NCBI GenBank assembly: GCA_910584655.1
Contig: CAJUBJ010000001.1
Span: 62,001-126,000, forward strand
Length of the DNA stretch: 64,000 nucleotides
Reading direction: 5' to 3'
DNA from: an uncultured Bacilli bacterium
Lineage (GTDB): Bacteria > Bacillota_I > Bacilli_A > RF39 > UBA660
In this document: piece by piece, positions 39,572-48,825 of the stretch
Position numbering within the stretch: the first letter of the stretch is position 1
How the letters are laid out: every line of letters begins with the position of its first letter
Made by a program: the position numbers and the translations under genes
The notes under the pieces: model-generated
What the model was told of the DNA's origin: nothing
Database searches by the model: none
What the model saw: only the letters and a program-made list of their open reading frames with translations

Positions 39572-41362
39572 GTGGCAAGTCATAATGGACTTAAGTATAT
39601 TTTAGAAACTAAAAAGGGATATGTAAAAGAAGATGGTGATTTTACTTTTAATAAGAATGAGGCTATGTTAATTGATTTTTGGCAATTTGGTTTTGGGCCT
39701 AGTGCATTAGAAGTTTATAAAAGATTAGGTTTTAATAATTTAGAAGTATTGAATAGTGGTGTATCTTTTTGTACCATTGTTCCATCATATGAAGGAAGAG
39801 ATATGTTGGGAATTAGTTTTTATGAACTAATGGGATATGATTATAGAGAAGCAGTAAATCAGTCTAGGAGTGATTATTATAGGTACAATTTATCTAAAGA
39901 TACAAATTGTTTAATGTATGAGGAAATGATGAATAAAAAAGTTTTAGAATATTATATAAATAATAGAGAAGTAGTTGAAAAATTAAATACTATTAATGGA
40001 GTTATTAATTTATATCAAACTAATGATAAGGATAAGGAGGTAGAAGGTGGAGATTTAAAATATTATTATTCAAATATTGGACCTATTTTTAGGTATTCTG
40101 TTCCATTAAAAAATCCTCATGTTGAAAAGTATTTTGATTTGAATGAAGAAAAAAGGGATTATTATAATCATTTTCAACAAGAAGGGTTAATAGAATTTTT
40201 TGTTCAAAGATTTAATGAAGAAAAATTTAGTTGGGGATTAGATTTTGATACTGAGATATTGGATATTAAGATAGAAAATGATAATCTTATAATTTATTTA
40301 GATGATTGGACTAATATTAATGGTAATAAAGTTGCTAAATGTTTAAATGCTCTTATAAGAGATTATTATTCTAAGAGGGAAATGCACATTACAAGAATGT
40401 TTGGGAGTTATGTTATATTGCAAAATGTTGATGGAGTTTTAAAAGCTGTTGAAGCAACTTCAGTACCAATTAAGTATTGTCCATTGATGGTTAAATTATT
40501 AAGAGAAGTTGGTGGTAACGATAGTGAGGAATTTATTCAAGCAATAAGGGCAGAAGATATTGAAACGCAAAAGATAATGATGTGTAATTTAATAGATAAT
40601 GTTGTAATTAAAGGTGGTTATTTTGATACTAATCGACCTTTAAATTCTTGTGAAGCTAATGTATTATTTGGAGCTAGTGAAACGATTTCTTCAGCATTTA
40701 AAAGTAATATGCTTGATGCAGCTGTAATAGTTTCTAATAATTTAGGGACAATTATTACAACAAATGATGCTAATACACAAGGAGCTGTTAAAAGAATGAC
40801 AGGATTGTTTTATACTAGTCCTTCAGCAAATATAATCGAAGAAGCAAAGAAATCTAAAATAATTCCAGTATTTCCTTATTCATCTTCTATAAATCAAGTA
40901 GAAGGAGTTAAAGAAGCGATTAAAAGAGGATATAAAAGAATAGCTGTTACTGTAGCAGCACAAGATAATAAGTTATTGGATGAAATTGGAAAGTTGGAAC
41001 AAGATGGTGTAACAATTTATAAGTTTGGATTGTGTTCTACAGGAATAGATGAAGAAACTGCGAAAATAATGTTAGATAATGCGGATATTATATGGTCTTG
41101 TGCATCAAAGTATGTTAAAGAATATATTGAACCAAATGCAATTGCTCAAGTTGGAATAAAAATACCAGTACATATTATGACTAAAAAAGGATGGGAGTTA
41201 GTTCGAAATCATTTAGAATACCTGGTTAGTCAAGAAATAGATGAAATTGATTTAGTAAAAGGGGATGAAAAGCCAGTATTCTTAAATGGTGATGAAGGGA
41301 TTAAAAAGTTAGTTAAGAAAGATATTAGAAAGTGTAGTGATTGTCCTCATCCTTGTATTTAG
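39572..41362 (+). CDS. Two-domain protein with methanogenesis-marker-8-like C-terminal half
   Basis: GTG 39572 is preferred (AGGGAGGA 8 nt upstream) over ATG 39542. The C-terminal half (about 290-596) reads like the methanogenesis marker protein 8/DUF2099 family: VPIKYCPLM, LFGASE, VIVSNNLGTIITTNDANTQG, SINQVEGVKEAIKRGYKRIAVTVA, CASKYVKEY, and a Cys cluster CSDCPHPC at the end. That match is from memory of the family. The first 290 residues (LIDFWQFGFGPSALE and so on) are unfamiliar. The function is unknown, and no methanogenesis genes are near. The divergent LysR gene probably regulates it. Confidence 0.6.
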   Translation: MASHNGLKYILETKKGYVKEDGDFTFNKNEAMLIDFWQFGFGPSALEVYKRLGFNNLEVLNSGVSFCTIVPSYEGRDMLGISFYELMGYDYREAVNQSRSDYYRYNLSKDTNCLMYEEMMNKKVLEYYINNREVVEKLNTINGVINLYQTNDKDKEVEGGDLKYYYSNIGPIFRYSVPLKNPHVEKYFDLNEEKRDYYNHFQQEGLIEFFVQRFNEEKFSWGLDFDTEILDIKIENDNLIIYLDDWTNINGNKVAKCLNALIRDYYSKREMHITRMFGSYVILQNVDGVLKAVEATSVPIKYCPLMVKLLREVGGNDSEEFIQAIRAEDIETQKIMMCNLIDNVVIKGGYFDTNRPLNSCEANVLFGASETISSAFKSNMLDAAVIVSNNLGTIITTNDANTQGAVKRMTGLFYTSPSANIIEEAKKSKIIPVFPYSSSINQVEGVKEAIKRGYKRIAVTVAAQDNKLLDEIGKLEQDGVTIYKFGLCSTGIDEETAKIMLDNADIIWSCASKYVKEYIEPNAIAQVGIKIPVHIMTKKGWELVRNHLEYLVSQEIDEIDLVKGDEKPVFLNGDEGIKKLVKKDIRKCSDCPHPCI

Positions 41363-41480
41363 ATAATTTATTTTTATATTATATATTGTCTCAGTTGGTT
41401 ATATAATCAATTGGGATTTTTATATGAATATAAAATTATGTAGAATATTTAATAAAAAGTAATTATAAATAATTTTTGTA

Positions 41481-41489
41481 TGTTATAAT
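41481..41489 (+). promoter_or_regulatory. Extended -10 promoter for the VWA protein
   Basis: TGTTATAAT with TATAAT at 41484-41489, 26 nt before the ATG. Confidence 0.55.
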
Positions 41490-41514
41490 TTTTATAGTAA
41501 AGAGAGGTTTATAT

Positions 41515-44229
41515 ATGAAGTGTGAGGAAATTGGAGAAGGTATTAATAAGAGTAAGGATTGTTCAGCTTTTGTTAAAGAAGAAAATAGTAATATGGTAAA
41601 GAATACTAATAAAAAGACTTTAAAAGAATTGTTCGTAACTAATAAGAAAGGAATTGTTTGTAGTTTAATCTGTATATTTTTTTTAGGAGTGTTTATCTTT
41701 ATATATGCTATCTTATTTGGATTTGAAAAATTAGAGTGGGATGAGAAGTACAAAGCAGTATCTTTAGATTATGTAACACAATCTAATTTAAAAATTGGTT
41801 TTGATATTTCTGATAGAAAGAAAGCTAAAGATGTAAAAGTGAACGTAACTTGTGGTAGTTATGAGATAGATAAAAGAGAAATAACTTGGAATTTAAATGA
41901 TGCAATAGGTAAATGTGAGATTGAAATTTCATATAAAATGAAAAAAATAAAAAAAGAATTTACTATTGTTCCCGCAAAAATAGAAAACGAGGATTTGGCT
42001 TTAATTTATGATATAGATTTAGATTCTGATGAAGACTTGGATTATGATGGCTTAACTAATAAACAAGAAAAAGAATATGGGACAAATCCATTACTAGCAG
42101 ATACTGATATGGATGGATTAGATGATAATTATGAAATTTCTGTTAGTAAAACAGATCCATTAAAAGTTGATACTGATGAAGATGGTCTTAGTGATTATGA
42201 TGAAGTAGAATTGGGTTTAGATCCTTTAAAAGTTGATTCTAAAGGTGATGGAACTAAAGATGGTGAGAGAAAGTTAAGTTATAATTATAAAAGTGATGGT
42301 GTAAATTTAAGTGTGACTGGAAAAGGTAATATCGCTAGTTCAGTTGTAAATGTAAATAAAAATATAAAGATTAGTTCTAAGAATGGAATGATGGATAAAT
42401 TATATTCGGTTTATACAGAAAGCGAAGACGCTGAATTAACTATCAGTATTTCATATACAGATGAAGAGTTAAATGAAAAAGGAATAATAGAAAATAATTT
42501 AGAAATTTATTATTATAAGGTTGAAAATGAGGAATATGAAAAAATAGATTCTAAGCTTGATAGAGATAATAAATTGATTTATGGAAAAGTAAAAAAAGGG
42601 GGAAATTATGTAGTTGGGGATGGTAGTAAAATCGTACCAAAAAGAAATAGTCAAATTTTATTTGTTTTAGATAATTCTTGGAGTATGTATAGCAATGATC
42701 AATATAAAGAAATAACAGGTGATGATTATTCTGGTATTTTAGATAGTTCCGATGATGCTGGACTTAGATTTACATTGACAAATAATTTAGTTGAAAAGTT
42801 ATCTAGTAAAGGGCACCAAATTGGACTTTCTGAGTTTAGAAGTGACTATGCTAATATTTCTAAAATTGGTACTAATAAAAGTAATTTAAAGAAAAACATT
42901 GATAAAATGTATGGTAATTTTACTTCGAAGTTTGCTGGTACAAATATAAGAACAGCATTAGAAAGTGGAATGAACGAATTTGATAATGTTAGTGATTATA
43001 AATATATTATTCTTTTAACAGACGGGCAAGACAATAATTTAAAATCATCATCTTCAAGAATAATAGAGAAGGCGATTGAAAAGAATGTTAAGATTTGTTC
43101 TATAGGCTTTGGAGAAGGGGTTCTTAATGCAGAGCTTGCTAATATTTCTAATGCGACAGGATGTAATTTTTTCTCTTCAAGTGATTCAAGTGGATTAGAA
43201 GAATTATTTGATAATGTTGAAACAGAATTGTCTGATGATTTAGTCGATATTGATAACGATGGTGAAAGTGATGCAATTTTACTTGCAGATAGTGGATTTA
43301 TAGCAAGTAGAGATGGTTTTTCATTTAAAAATTATAGTTCAGATTTTGCTGGTGGTCATTGTTATGGGATGGCAACGTTTGCAGAACTATATTATTTAAA
43401 AAAGTTACCATTAAAGGTTGATTCAATTACTGTAAAGGATGATAAATCATATAATTATGATTTAACAAATACATATTTTAAAAATTATGGTAATTTGTAT
43501 TCTTATAAATTAAAAACTAACGAACTAAAATATATTTTTGGATTTGAAACCTTTGGTGAAGAAAATCCTAGTGATTTAAGAATTTTGGATGGAAATGATT
43601 TGGTTTATAGTAAAGATTATAGAAATGAAATAAAGAATATAGATTTATTAAATATAAATAAAACAAAGTCAGGGTTATCTAGTGAAAAACAGATTGAAAA
43701 ATATGGATTTACATATGAAAATGTAGAAAATATTAATTTAAATGAATCAAAAATGCAAGATAGTGAAATTATAAATAACGAAGATAAACAAATGTTTAAT
43801 GCAATTTATACTAGTTTTATTAAACAGGGATCAAGCAATAGATTTATTTCTTCTTCAATGGACTTTACTTTATGGCTAAGAGATTTAGTTGATAAGGAAC
43901 AAATAGATTATAAAGGTGAAGAAGGTTTTATAAATGTGTTGAAGGCTAGATTAAGTGCAGGTGATCCAGTAGTAATTGCTTCTGATTTTTATGGATTACA
44001 TGCAATAAATGCTATTAGTTTATTACAAGATGCCAATAAACCTAATTACTATTATATTGGAGTTTATGATAATAATTATCCAGGAGAAAAACGTTATGTT
44101 GAATTAGAATGTAAGAAAGGAAAATGTGTAACAGTGGGGAATGATTATTTTTCTAATTCTAATCAGCCAATAAGAATGACAGCATCATTAGAATATGATT
44201 TGGATTATTATAAAGATTATGTTAAATAA
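41515..44229 (+). CDS. Membrane-anchored TSP3-VWA protein with papain-like C-terminal domain
   Basis: AGAGAGG fixes ATG 41515. Cytoplasmic 45 residues, one membrane segment (about 46-70), then outside: a strand domain, four Asp-rich thrombospondin type 3 repeats (about 168-250; DSDEDLDYDGLTN, DTDMDGLDDNYE, DTDEDGLSDYDE) that bind calcium, and a von Willebrand A domain with MIDAS DNSWS (Asp386, Ser388, Ser390), GTNIRTAL and LLTDGQD. The last 300 residues have Cys616 (GGHCYGMATF), His829 (GLHAIN) and Asp852/Asn853 (YDNNYPG), in papain-like order. It may be an adhesin that also acts as a protease or thiol crosslinker. The order of the domains is directly visible; the activity is inferred. Confidence 0.8.
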   Translation: MKCEEIGEGINKSKDCSAFVKEENSNMVKNTNKKTLKELFVTNKKGIVCSLICIFFLGVFIFIYAILFGFEKLEWDEKYKAVSLDYVTQSNLKIGFDISDRKKAKDVKVNVTCGSYEIDKREITWNLNDAIGKCEIEISYKMKKIKKEFTIVPAKIENEDLALIYDIDLDSDEDLDYDGLTNKQEKEYGTNPLLADTDMDGLDDNYEISVSKTDPLKVDTDEDGLSDYDEVELGLDPLKVDSKGDGTKDGERKLSYNYKSDGVNLSVTGKGNIASSVVNVNKNIKISSKNGMMDKLYSVYTESEDAELTISISYTDEELNEKGIIENNLEIYYYKVENEEYEKIDSKLDRDNKLIYGKVKKGGNYVVGDGSKIVPKRNSQILFVLDNSWSMYSNDQYKEITGDDYSGILDSSDDAGLRFTLTNNLVEKLSSKGHQIGLSEFRSDYANISKIGTNKSNLKKNIDKMYGNFTSKFAGTNIRTALESGMNEFDNVSDYKYIILLTDGQDNNLKSSSSRIIEKAIEKNVKICSIGFGEGVLNAELANISNATGCNFFSSSDSSGLEELFDNVETELSDDLVDIDNDGESDAILLADSGFIASRDGFSFKNYSSDFAGGHCYGMATFAELYYLKKLPLKVDSITVKDDKSYNYDLTNTYFKNYGNLYSYKLKTNELKYIFGFETFGEENPSDLRILDGNDLVYSKDYRNEIKNIDLLNINKTKSGLSSEKQIEKYGFTYENVENINLNESKMQDSEIINNEDKQMFNAIYTSFIKQGSSNRFISSSMDFTLWLRDLVDKEQIDYKGEEGFINVLKARLSAGDPVVIASDFYGLHAINAISLLQDANKPNYYYIGVYDNNYPGEKRYVELECKKGKCVTVGNDYFSNSNQPIRMTASLEYDLDYYKDYVK

Positions 44230-44230
44230 A

Positions 44231-44264
44231 AAAAGATATCACTATATTTGGTGATATCTTTTTT
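44231..44264. terminator. Bidirectional terminator between the VWA gene and pyrG
   Basis: Twelve-bp perfect stem (44231-44242 with 44251-44262), 8-nt loop, T run on both strands. Confidence 0.9.
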
Positions 44265-44281
44265 GTGTTATAAAGTAAATT

Positions 44282-45892
44282 TTATTTCTTTTTTTGATTT
44301 GCTGATACTTCAATAAATGATTTAAATAATGGGTGAGGTCTGTTTGGACGAGATTTAAATTCTGGATGGAATTGGCAAGCTATATAATGAGGATGAGTAG
44401 GTAACTCAATTATTTCTACTAAATTAGCTTGAGGATTTATTCCGGAGAATACTAGTCCGTTATTTTCTAATGTCTCTCTATATTTATTATTAAATTCGTA
44501 TCTATGACGATGTCTTTCTAGTATTGTTTCTGATTTGTAGTCATTATAAGCCAATGTATCTTTTTTTAATGAGCATTCGTAGTTTCCTAAACGAAGTGTT
44601 CCTCCCATATTAATTATTTGTTTTTGGTCAGCCATTAAATCAATAATAGGATTTTTACACATTGGATCAAATTCAGTTGAATTAGCATCTTCTAATTTAC
44701 AAACATTACGAGCAAATTCTATAGTTGCTATTTGCATTCCTAAACAAATTCCTAAATATGGTACTTTGTTTTCACGGGCATAGTTAGCAGCTTTTATCAT
44801 ACCTTCAATACCACGAGAACCAAATCCTCCAGGTACTATGATTCCTTGTGAATTTTTAAATATTTTAGTAAGATCTGCATCAGGATTTTCTAGTGATTCT
44901 GAATCTACCCAATTAATGTTAACTTTAACACCGATAGGGTAACCAGCATGTTTAAGTGATTCGACTACTGAAATATAAGCATCATGTAATTCAACATATT
45001 TTCCAACTAAAGAAATTTCTATTTCATCTTTAAGATTATCTGTAGTTTTTACTAAACGTTCCCATTCTTTTATATTTATTTTTTTAGATTCTAATTTAAA
45101 ATGATTTAAAACAATTTCGTCTATACCTTGTTTATGATAAACAAGAGGAATACTATAGATGTTTTTTACATCAGGAGATGATATTACATGATTAGATGGA
45201 ATACTACAGAACATAGATATTTTCTTTTTTATATCCTCATCTAGCATGATTGGTGTACGACATACAATTATATCTGGTTGAATTCCAATTCCTCTAAGTT
45301 CTATAACAGAATGTTGAGTAGGTTTTGTTTTTAATTCTCCACTTCCATATATTTCTGGAACTAGTGTAGTATGAACATAAAGAGTATTTTCATATCCTTC
45401 TTCTAGACGCATTTGTCTTAAAGTTTCTAAAAAAGCTTCAGATTCAATATCTCCAATTGTTCCACCAATTTCTGTAATAATAATATCAGCTTTTGAAGTG
45501 TGAGCTGCTTCATAGATGCGAGCTTTAATTTCATTAGTTACATGTGGAACGATTTGAACTGTTCCTCCTAAGAAATCTCCACGACGTTCTTTTTCAATAA
45601 CTGATGCGAAAACTTTTCCCATTGTCATATTAGAAGTGTAGTTTAATTCTTCATCAATATAACGTTCATAATGTCCTAAGTCTAAATCTGTTTCTGATCC
45701 ATCTGCTGTTACAAATACTTCACCATGTTGATATGGTGACATAGTTCCAGGGTCAACATTAATATATGGATCAAATTTTTGCATGAATACTTTATATCCA
45801 CGACTTTTTAATAAAAGAGCAATAGATGATGCTGTAATTCCCTTGCCAAGACCGGAAACAACTCCACCTGTTACAAATACATATTTAGCCAT
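44282..45892 (-). CDS. pyrG: CTP synthase
   Basis: Makes CTP from UTP, ATP and glutamine. The N-terminal synthetase has the P-loop GGVVSGLGKGI and EIGGTIGDIES; the C-terminal amidotransferase has GICLGMQ with the Cys nucleophile and the CQFHPEF motif. I start at the MAKYVFVTGG Met (45892), with AAGGAGGT upstream; a longer frame to 45913 covers that site. Length 536 is normal. The leader holds a U-tailed hairpin, so expression may be attenuated as in other Gram-positives. Confidence 0.97.
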   Translation of the reverse strand: MAKYVFVTGGVVSGLGKGITASSIALLLKSRGYKVFMQKFDPYINVDPGTMSPYQHGEVFVTADGSETDLDLGHYERYIDEELNYTSNMTMGKVFASVIEKERRGDFLGGTVQIVPHVTNEIKARIYEAAHTSKADIIITEIGGTIGDIESEAFLETLRQMRLEEGYENTLYVHTTLVPEIYGSGELKTKPTQHSVIELRGIGIQPDIIVCRTPIMLDEDIKKKISMFCSIPSNHVISSPDVKNIYSIPLVYHKQGIDEIVLNHFKLESKKINIKEWERLVKTTDNLKDEIEISLVGKYVELHDAYISVVESLKHAGYPIGVKVNINWVDSESLENPDADLTKIFKNSQGIIVPGGFGSRGIEGMIKAANYARENKVPYLGICLGMQIATIEFARNVCKLEDANSTEFDPMCKNPIIDLMADQKQIINMGGTLRLGNYECSLKKDTLAYNDYKSETILERHRHRYEFNNKYRETLENNGLVFSGINPQANLVEIIELPTHPHYIACQFHPEFKSRPNRPHPLFKSFIEVSANQKKK

Positions 45893-45915
45893 TTTTTCAT
45901 ACCTCCTTACCAAAT

Positions 45916-45945
45916 AAAAAAAGACTATATCGAGAACGACTATAG
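45916..45945 (-). promoter_or_regulatory. Attenuator-like hairpin in the pyrG leader
   Basis: On the minus strand, CTATA-(bulged G)-TCG pairs with CGATATAG around a TTCT loop (45945-45925), followed within two nt by seven T residues. It lies between the promoter and the ribosome site, as expected of an attenuator. A GAGAG at the RNA 5' end is complementary to UUCUC in the loop region. Confidence 0.65.
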
Positions 45946-45955
45946 GCTCTCTTAA

Positions 45956-45964
45956 ATTATAGCA
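45956..45964 (-). promoter_or_regulatory. Extended -10 promoter of pyrG
   Basis: On the minus strand TGCTATAAT (TATAAT at 45961-45956). Transcription would start near 45950, giving a leader of about 57 nt that begins in AAGAGAGCC and contains the attenuator hairpin. Confidence 0.55.
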
Positions 45965-46066
45965 CTAAAATGGTCATAATTATTAAAAAAAATAATAAAA
46001 TGTAAAATAGTGACTAAACTTTAACAAAATTTTATGTTATTATATTGATAATAAGGGCGTGGTTAG

Positions 46067-47449
46067 ATGATATGTCGAAATTGTGGTGTAAGATTAAGTG
46101 GTTATTCAGATAAATGTCCATTTTGTGGAAATAAATTAAATACAATTGAGGAAGATAAAAATTTAAAACAAGAAAGTGATGAATTAGAATTACCTATTTT
46201 AAAAAAGAATGAGGATGTTGAATTAAATGCCAATGATGTTTATTTAAGTAATAATGATTCTGAAGCAGAAATTGAAGAAAAAAAAGAAGAAACAGAAGAA
46301 ATAGAGGAAGAGAATGATTCTTCTAATGAAGATGACTTGTTTTTGGAAAAGACTAGAAGTATATCTTTAGTAGAGGATAATGAAGAAGTTAGTGAATTAT
46401 CTTTAATAGATGATATAAATAGACAGATTGATGATATGAATGAAGAATCAAATTTGTTAGAAAATAAAGAGGAAGAAAATGTTATTTCTTCTCAAGAGAC
46501 AAAAGCTAGTGATGATGCAATTAATGAATTATCAACGAAAAGTAGTTTTAAATTTAGAAGAAATATTTTACTTGTTACAGGAGCTTTATGTTTATTAATT
46601 GCTTTAATTTTATTTGCATTTATTTATTTTAAACATAGTAAAGAGGAAGCTATATCTGAAGCTAATTATATTGAAAATTTGAATGAGGCGTTACAAAAAT
46701 ATTATGATACAGAAGAAATTGATGATGTTATTTATGTTTTAGAAGATATAAAAAAAGATGATGATAAGATAAAAGAAGTTCAGAATCGAACTAGAACAGT
46801 GTGTGATAGTTGGGTATTATTATATTTAAATGAGGAAATTCTTGATAAAGAAAAGTTTGGAGAAGCTAGTAATAAATATAAAAGGTTAATTGATGGTTTA
46901 CATAATGATGCGATGATTAGACATAATGATATTAGAATAAAAGCGTTAACTGATACAGATTATGAAGAATTATCTAAACAAATAAGTGATATTTATAGTG
47001 ATAGTTCAATGTTTTTAGAAGCTTTAAATTATTATAGCAATAAGGACTATAATAGAGCTTTTTATGATTTTGATAGAATTGATGAAAAGAATTTCTATTA
47101 TGAAAAGGCTGTTCATTATAAAAATAAAATAGTTGATGACATAATCTCTTTATTAAAAGCTGATATAAAAAAGATGGAAAATGTTGTTGGTGAATTAACT
47201 GATGAGGAGAAATTACAAGAGTATTTGCATATTGAAGAGATTATATTAGAATATAATAATGTTTATGTTAGTGTAAATCTTAGTTCTGATAGTACTTATC
47301 AGGAGCTATTGGGAACATATACAAGTTATGTTGCATTATATACTGAGAAAGTATCAGAAAATAATAAAATAGATTCTAATCAAAATAATCAAGAAAATAT
47401 TAATCAGGGGAATAATTTGAATGAAGGTTCATCTATAGAAAGTGAATAG
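46067..47449 (+). CDS. Zinc-ribbon single-pass membrane protein
   Basis: N-terminal zinc ribbon (MICRNCG and KCPFCG, two Cys pairs), then a 130-residue acidic, low-complexity linker, one membrane segment (about 167-187) and an extracellular region of about 270 residues rich in helices (tetratricopeptide-like spacing, not proven). The cytoplasmic zinc ribbon and acidic linker recall several poorly known Firmicute membrane proteins such as YvbJ-like ones. Function unknown. The gene has its own terminator. Confidence 0.75.
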   Translation: MICRNCGVRLSGYSDKCPFCGNKLNTIEEDKNLKQESDELELPILKKNEDVELNANDVYLSNNDSEAEIEEKKEETEEIEEENDSSNEDDLFLEKTRSISLVEDNEEVSELSLIDDINRQIDDMNEESNLLENKEEENVISSQETKASDDAINELSTKSSFKFRRNILLVTGALCLLIALILFAFIYFKHSKEEAISEANYIENLNEALQKYYDTEEIDDVIYVLEDIKKDDDKIKEVQNRTRTVCDSWVLLYLNEEILDKEKFGEASNKYKRLIDGLHNDAMIRHNDIRIKALTDTDYEELSKQISDIYSDSSMFLEALNYYSNKDYNRAFYDFDRIDEKNFYYEKAVHYKNKIVDDIISLLKADIKKMENVVGELTDEEKLQEYLHIEEIILEYNNVYVSVNLSSDSTYQELLGTYTSYVALYTEKVSENNKIDSNQNNQENINQGNNLNEGSSIESE

Positions 47450-47480
47450 AGACTTAATATTTTAGTTTAAGTCTTTTTTT
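47450..47480 (+). terminator. Terminator after the zinc-ribbon gene
   Basis: Seven-bp stem (47450-47456 with 47468-47474), 11-nt loop and a T run to 47480. Confidence 0.7.
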
Positions 47481-47527
47481 CTGTAAAAAAAGTAGAGTTT
47501 ATTGTATACTAATTATAGGTGATAAAA

Positions 47528-48754
47528 ATGGAATTTACTGAACTTAAAGAACAAGAATTTATGGAATTTGTAAATTCTAGACCAGAAAAGAATTTTTTTC
47601 AAACTATTATGATGAAAAAAAGAATAGAACTTGATGGTTATGAGGTTTATTTAGTTGGAGTTAAAGATAAAGGTAAAATAGTTGCTGCTAGTTTAATTGC
47701 GGAAGTAGGGCATTCTTTTATGGGAAAGAAAACTTTTGAAGCTTATAAAGGATTTATTATGAATTATCATGATAAAGAATTACTTGAATTTATGACTTTG
47801 GAAGTTAAAAAATTTCTAAAAAATAAAAATGGTTTAAGATTAATAATTGATCCTTATATACCTAATGTAAGTCGCGATATGGATGCTAATATTATAGAAG
47901 GTATAGATAATAGGGAAGTTAAAGAGGTATTATATAATTTAGGATTTAAAGATCATGATGGAGCACAAGTTAAGTGGTGTTATTGTTTAGATATAGATGG
48001 AAAAACTAGTGATGAGCTATTTAATGATTTTAGAAGTAGTACAAGGAATAATATAAATAGAACAATATCAAAATTTAAGTTGGAAATTAAAACTTTAAAT
48101 AAAGATGAGCTATCAGAATTTAAAAAAGTTACAAGTGATACTTGTGATAGAAGAAGCTTTAGTGATAAGTCTTTAAAATATTATGAAGAAATGTATGATT
48201 GTTTTTCAGATGATGTTACGTTTAAAATATGCCAATTAAATTGTGATACTTATATTACTTATTTAGAAGATGAAACGAAAGAATTAAATAGAAAAATAAG
48301 TGAATTATCAGATTCTGCTTCTAATAAAAAGAAAAAAGCAACAATGAAAACAGATATTCAAAATAATGAAAAGAAAATAGAAGAAACAAAAAAATTAAAA
48401 GAAGAAAAAGGCAATATAATTCCGCTTTCAGCTGCTATGTTTATAATGTATGGTGATGAAATAGTTTATTTATTTAGTGGGTCTTATGCAGAATTAATGA
48501 ATTTTTGTGGACAATATAGATTACAATGGGAAATTATTAAATATGCAGCAGATAATGGCTATAAGAGATATAATTTCTATGGTATTCAAGATGTATTTAA
48601 TCCTCAAGGAAAAGATAGGGGAGTATATGAATTTAAAAAAGGGTTTGGCGGTTATGTAGAAGAATTACTAGGTTCTTTTGAAATTTCTGTGAGTCCTTTA
48701 AATAATCTTTATGGATGTTTAAGAAAAATAAAAAATATTATAAAAAGAGGATAA
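47528..48754 (+). CDS. FemABX-type peptidyltransferase
   Basis: Adds amino acids from aminoacyl-tRNA to the peptidoglycan bridge (FemA/FemB/MurM group). ATG 47528 follows TAGGTGAT. Two GNAT-like lobes are visible: FFQTIMMKKR near the start, DDFRSSTRNNINR-like segment (NDFRSSTRNNINRT), and the C-terminal YAADNGYKRYNFYGI and KKGFGG. A coiled-coil (about 246-292), inserted in the second lobe, is the usual FemA arm. It implies interpeptide bridges in the wall. A TATACT at 47505-47510 may be the -10. A muramoyl amidase follows. Confidence 0.92.
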   Translation: MEFTELKEQEFMEFVNSRPEKNFFQTIMMKKRIELDGYEVYLVGVKDKGKIVAASLIAEVGHSFMGKKTFEAYKGFIMNYHDKELLEFMTLEVKKFLKNKNGLRLIIDPYIPNVSRDMDANIIEGIDNREVKEVLYNLGFKDHDGAQVKWCYCLDIDGKTSDELFNDFRSSTRNNINRTISKFKLEIKTLNKDELSEFKKVTSDTCDRRSFSDKSLKYYEEMYDCFSDDVTFKICQLNCDTYITYLEDETKELNRKISELSDSASNKKKKATMKTDIQNNEKKIEETKKLKEEKGNIIPLSAAMFIMYGDEIVYLFSGSYAELMNFCGQYRLQWEIIKYAADNGYKRYNFYGIQDVFNPQGKDRGVYEFKKGFGGYVEELLGSFEISVSPLNNLYGCLRKIKNIIKRG

Positions 48755-48769
48755 TCGTATTCTCTTTTT
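48742..48769 (+). terminator. Terminator after FemABX
   Basis: Twelve-bp stem with one G-T pair (48742-48753 with 48758-48769), 4-nt loop; the last arm ends in five Ts. It overlaps the stop codon. Confidence 0.75.
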
Positions 48770-48825
48770 GCATTTTTTATGATAAATTTATGAGATAATT
48801 AAATTAGAAATGATATGTGATGAAT

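Noticed and set aside
41463..41753. 96-residue frame antisense to the VWA gene start
   Set aside because: No ribosome site; it is a mirror of the membrane segment of the sense gene.
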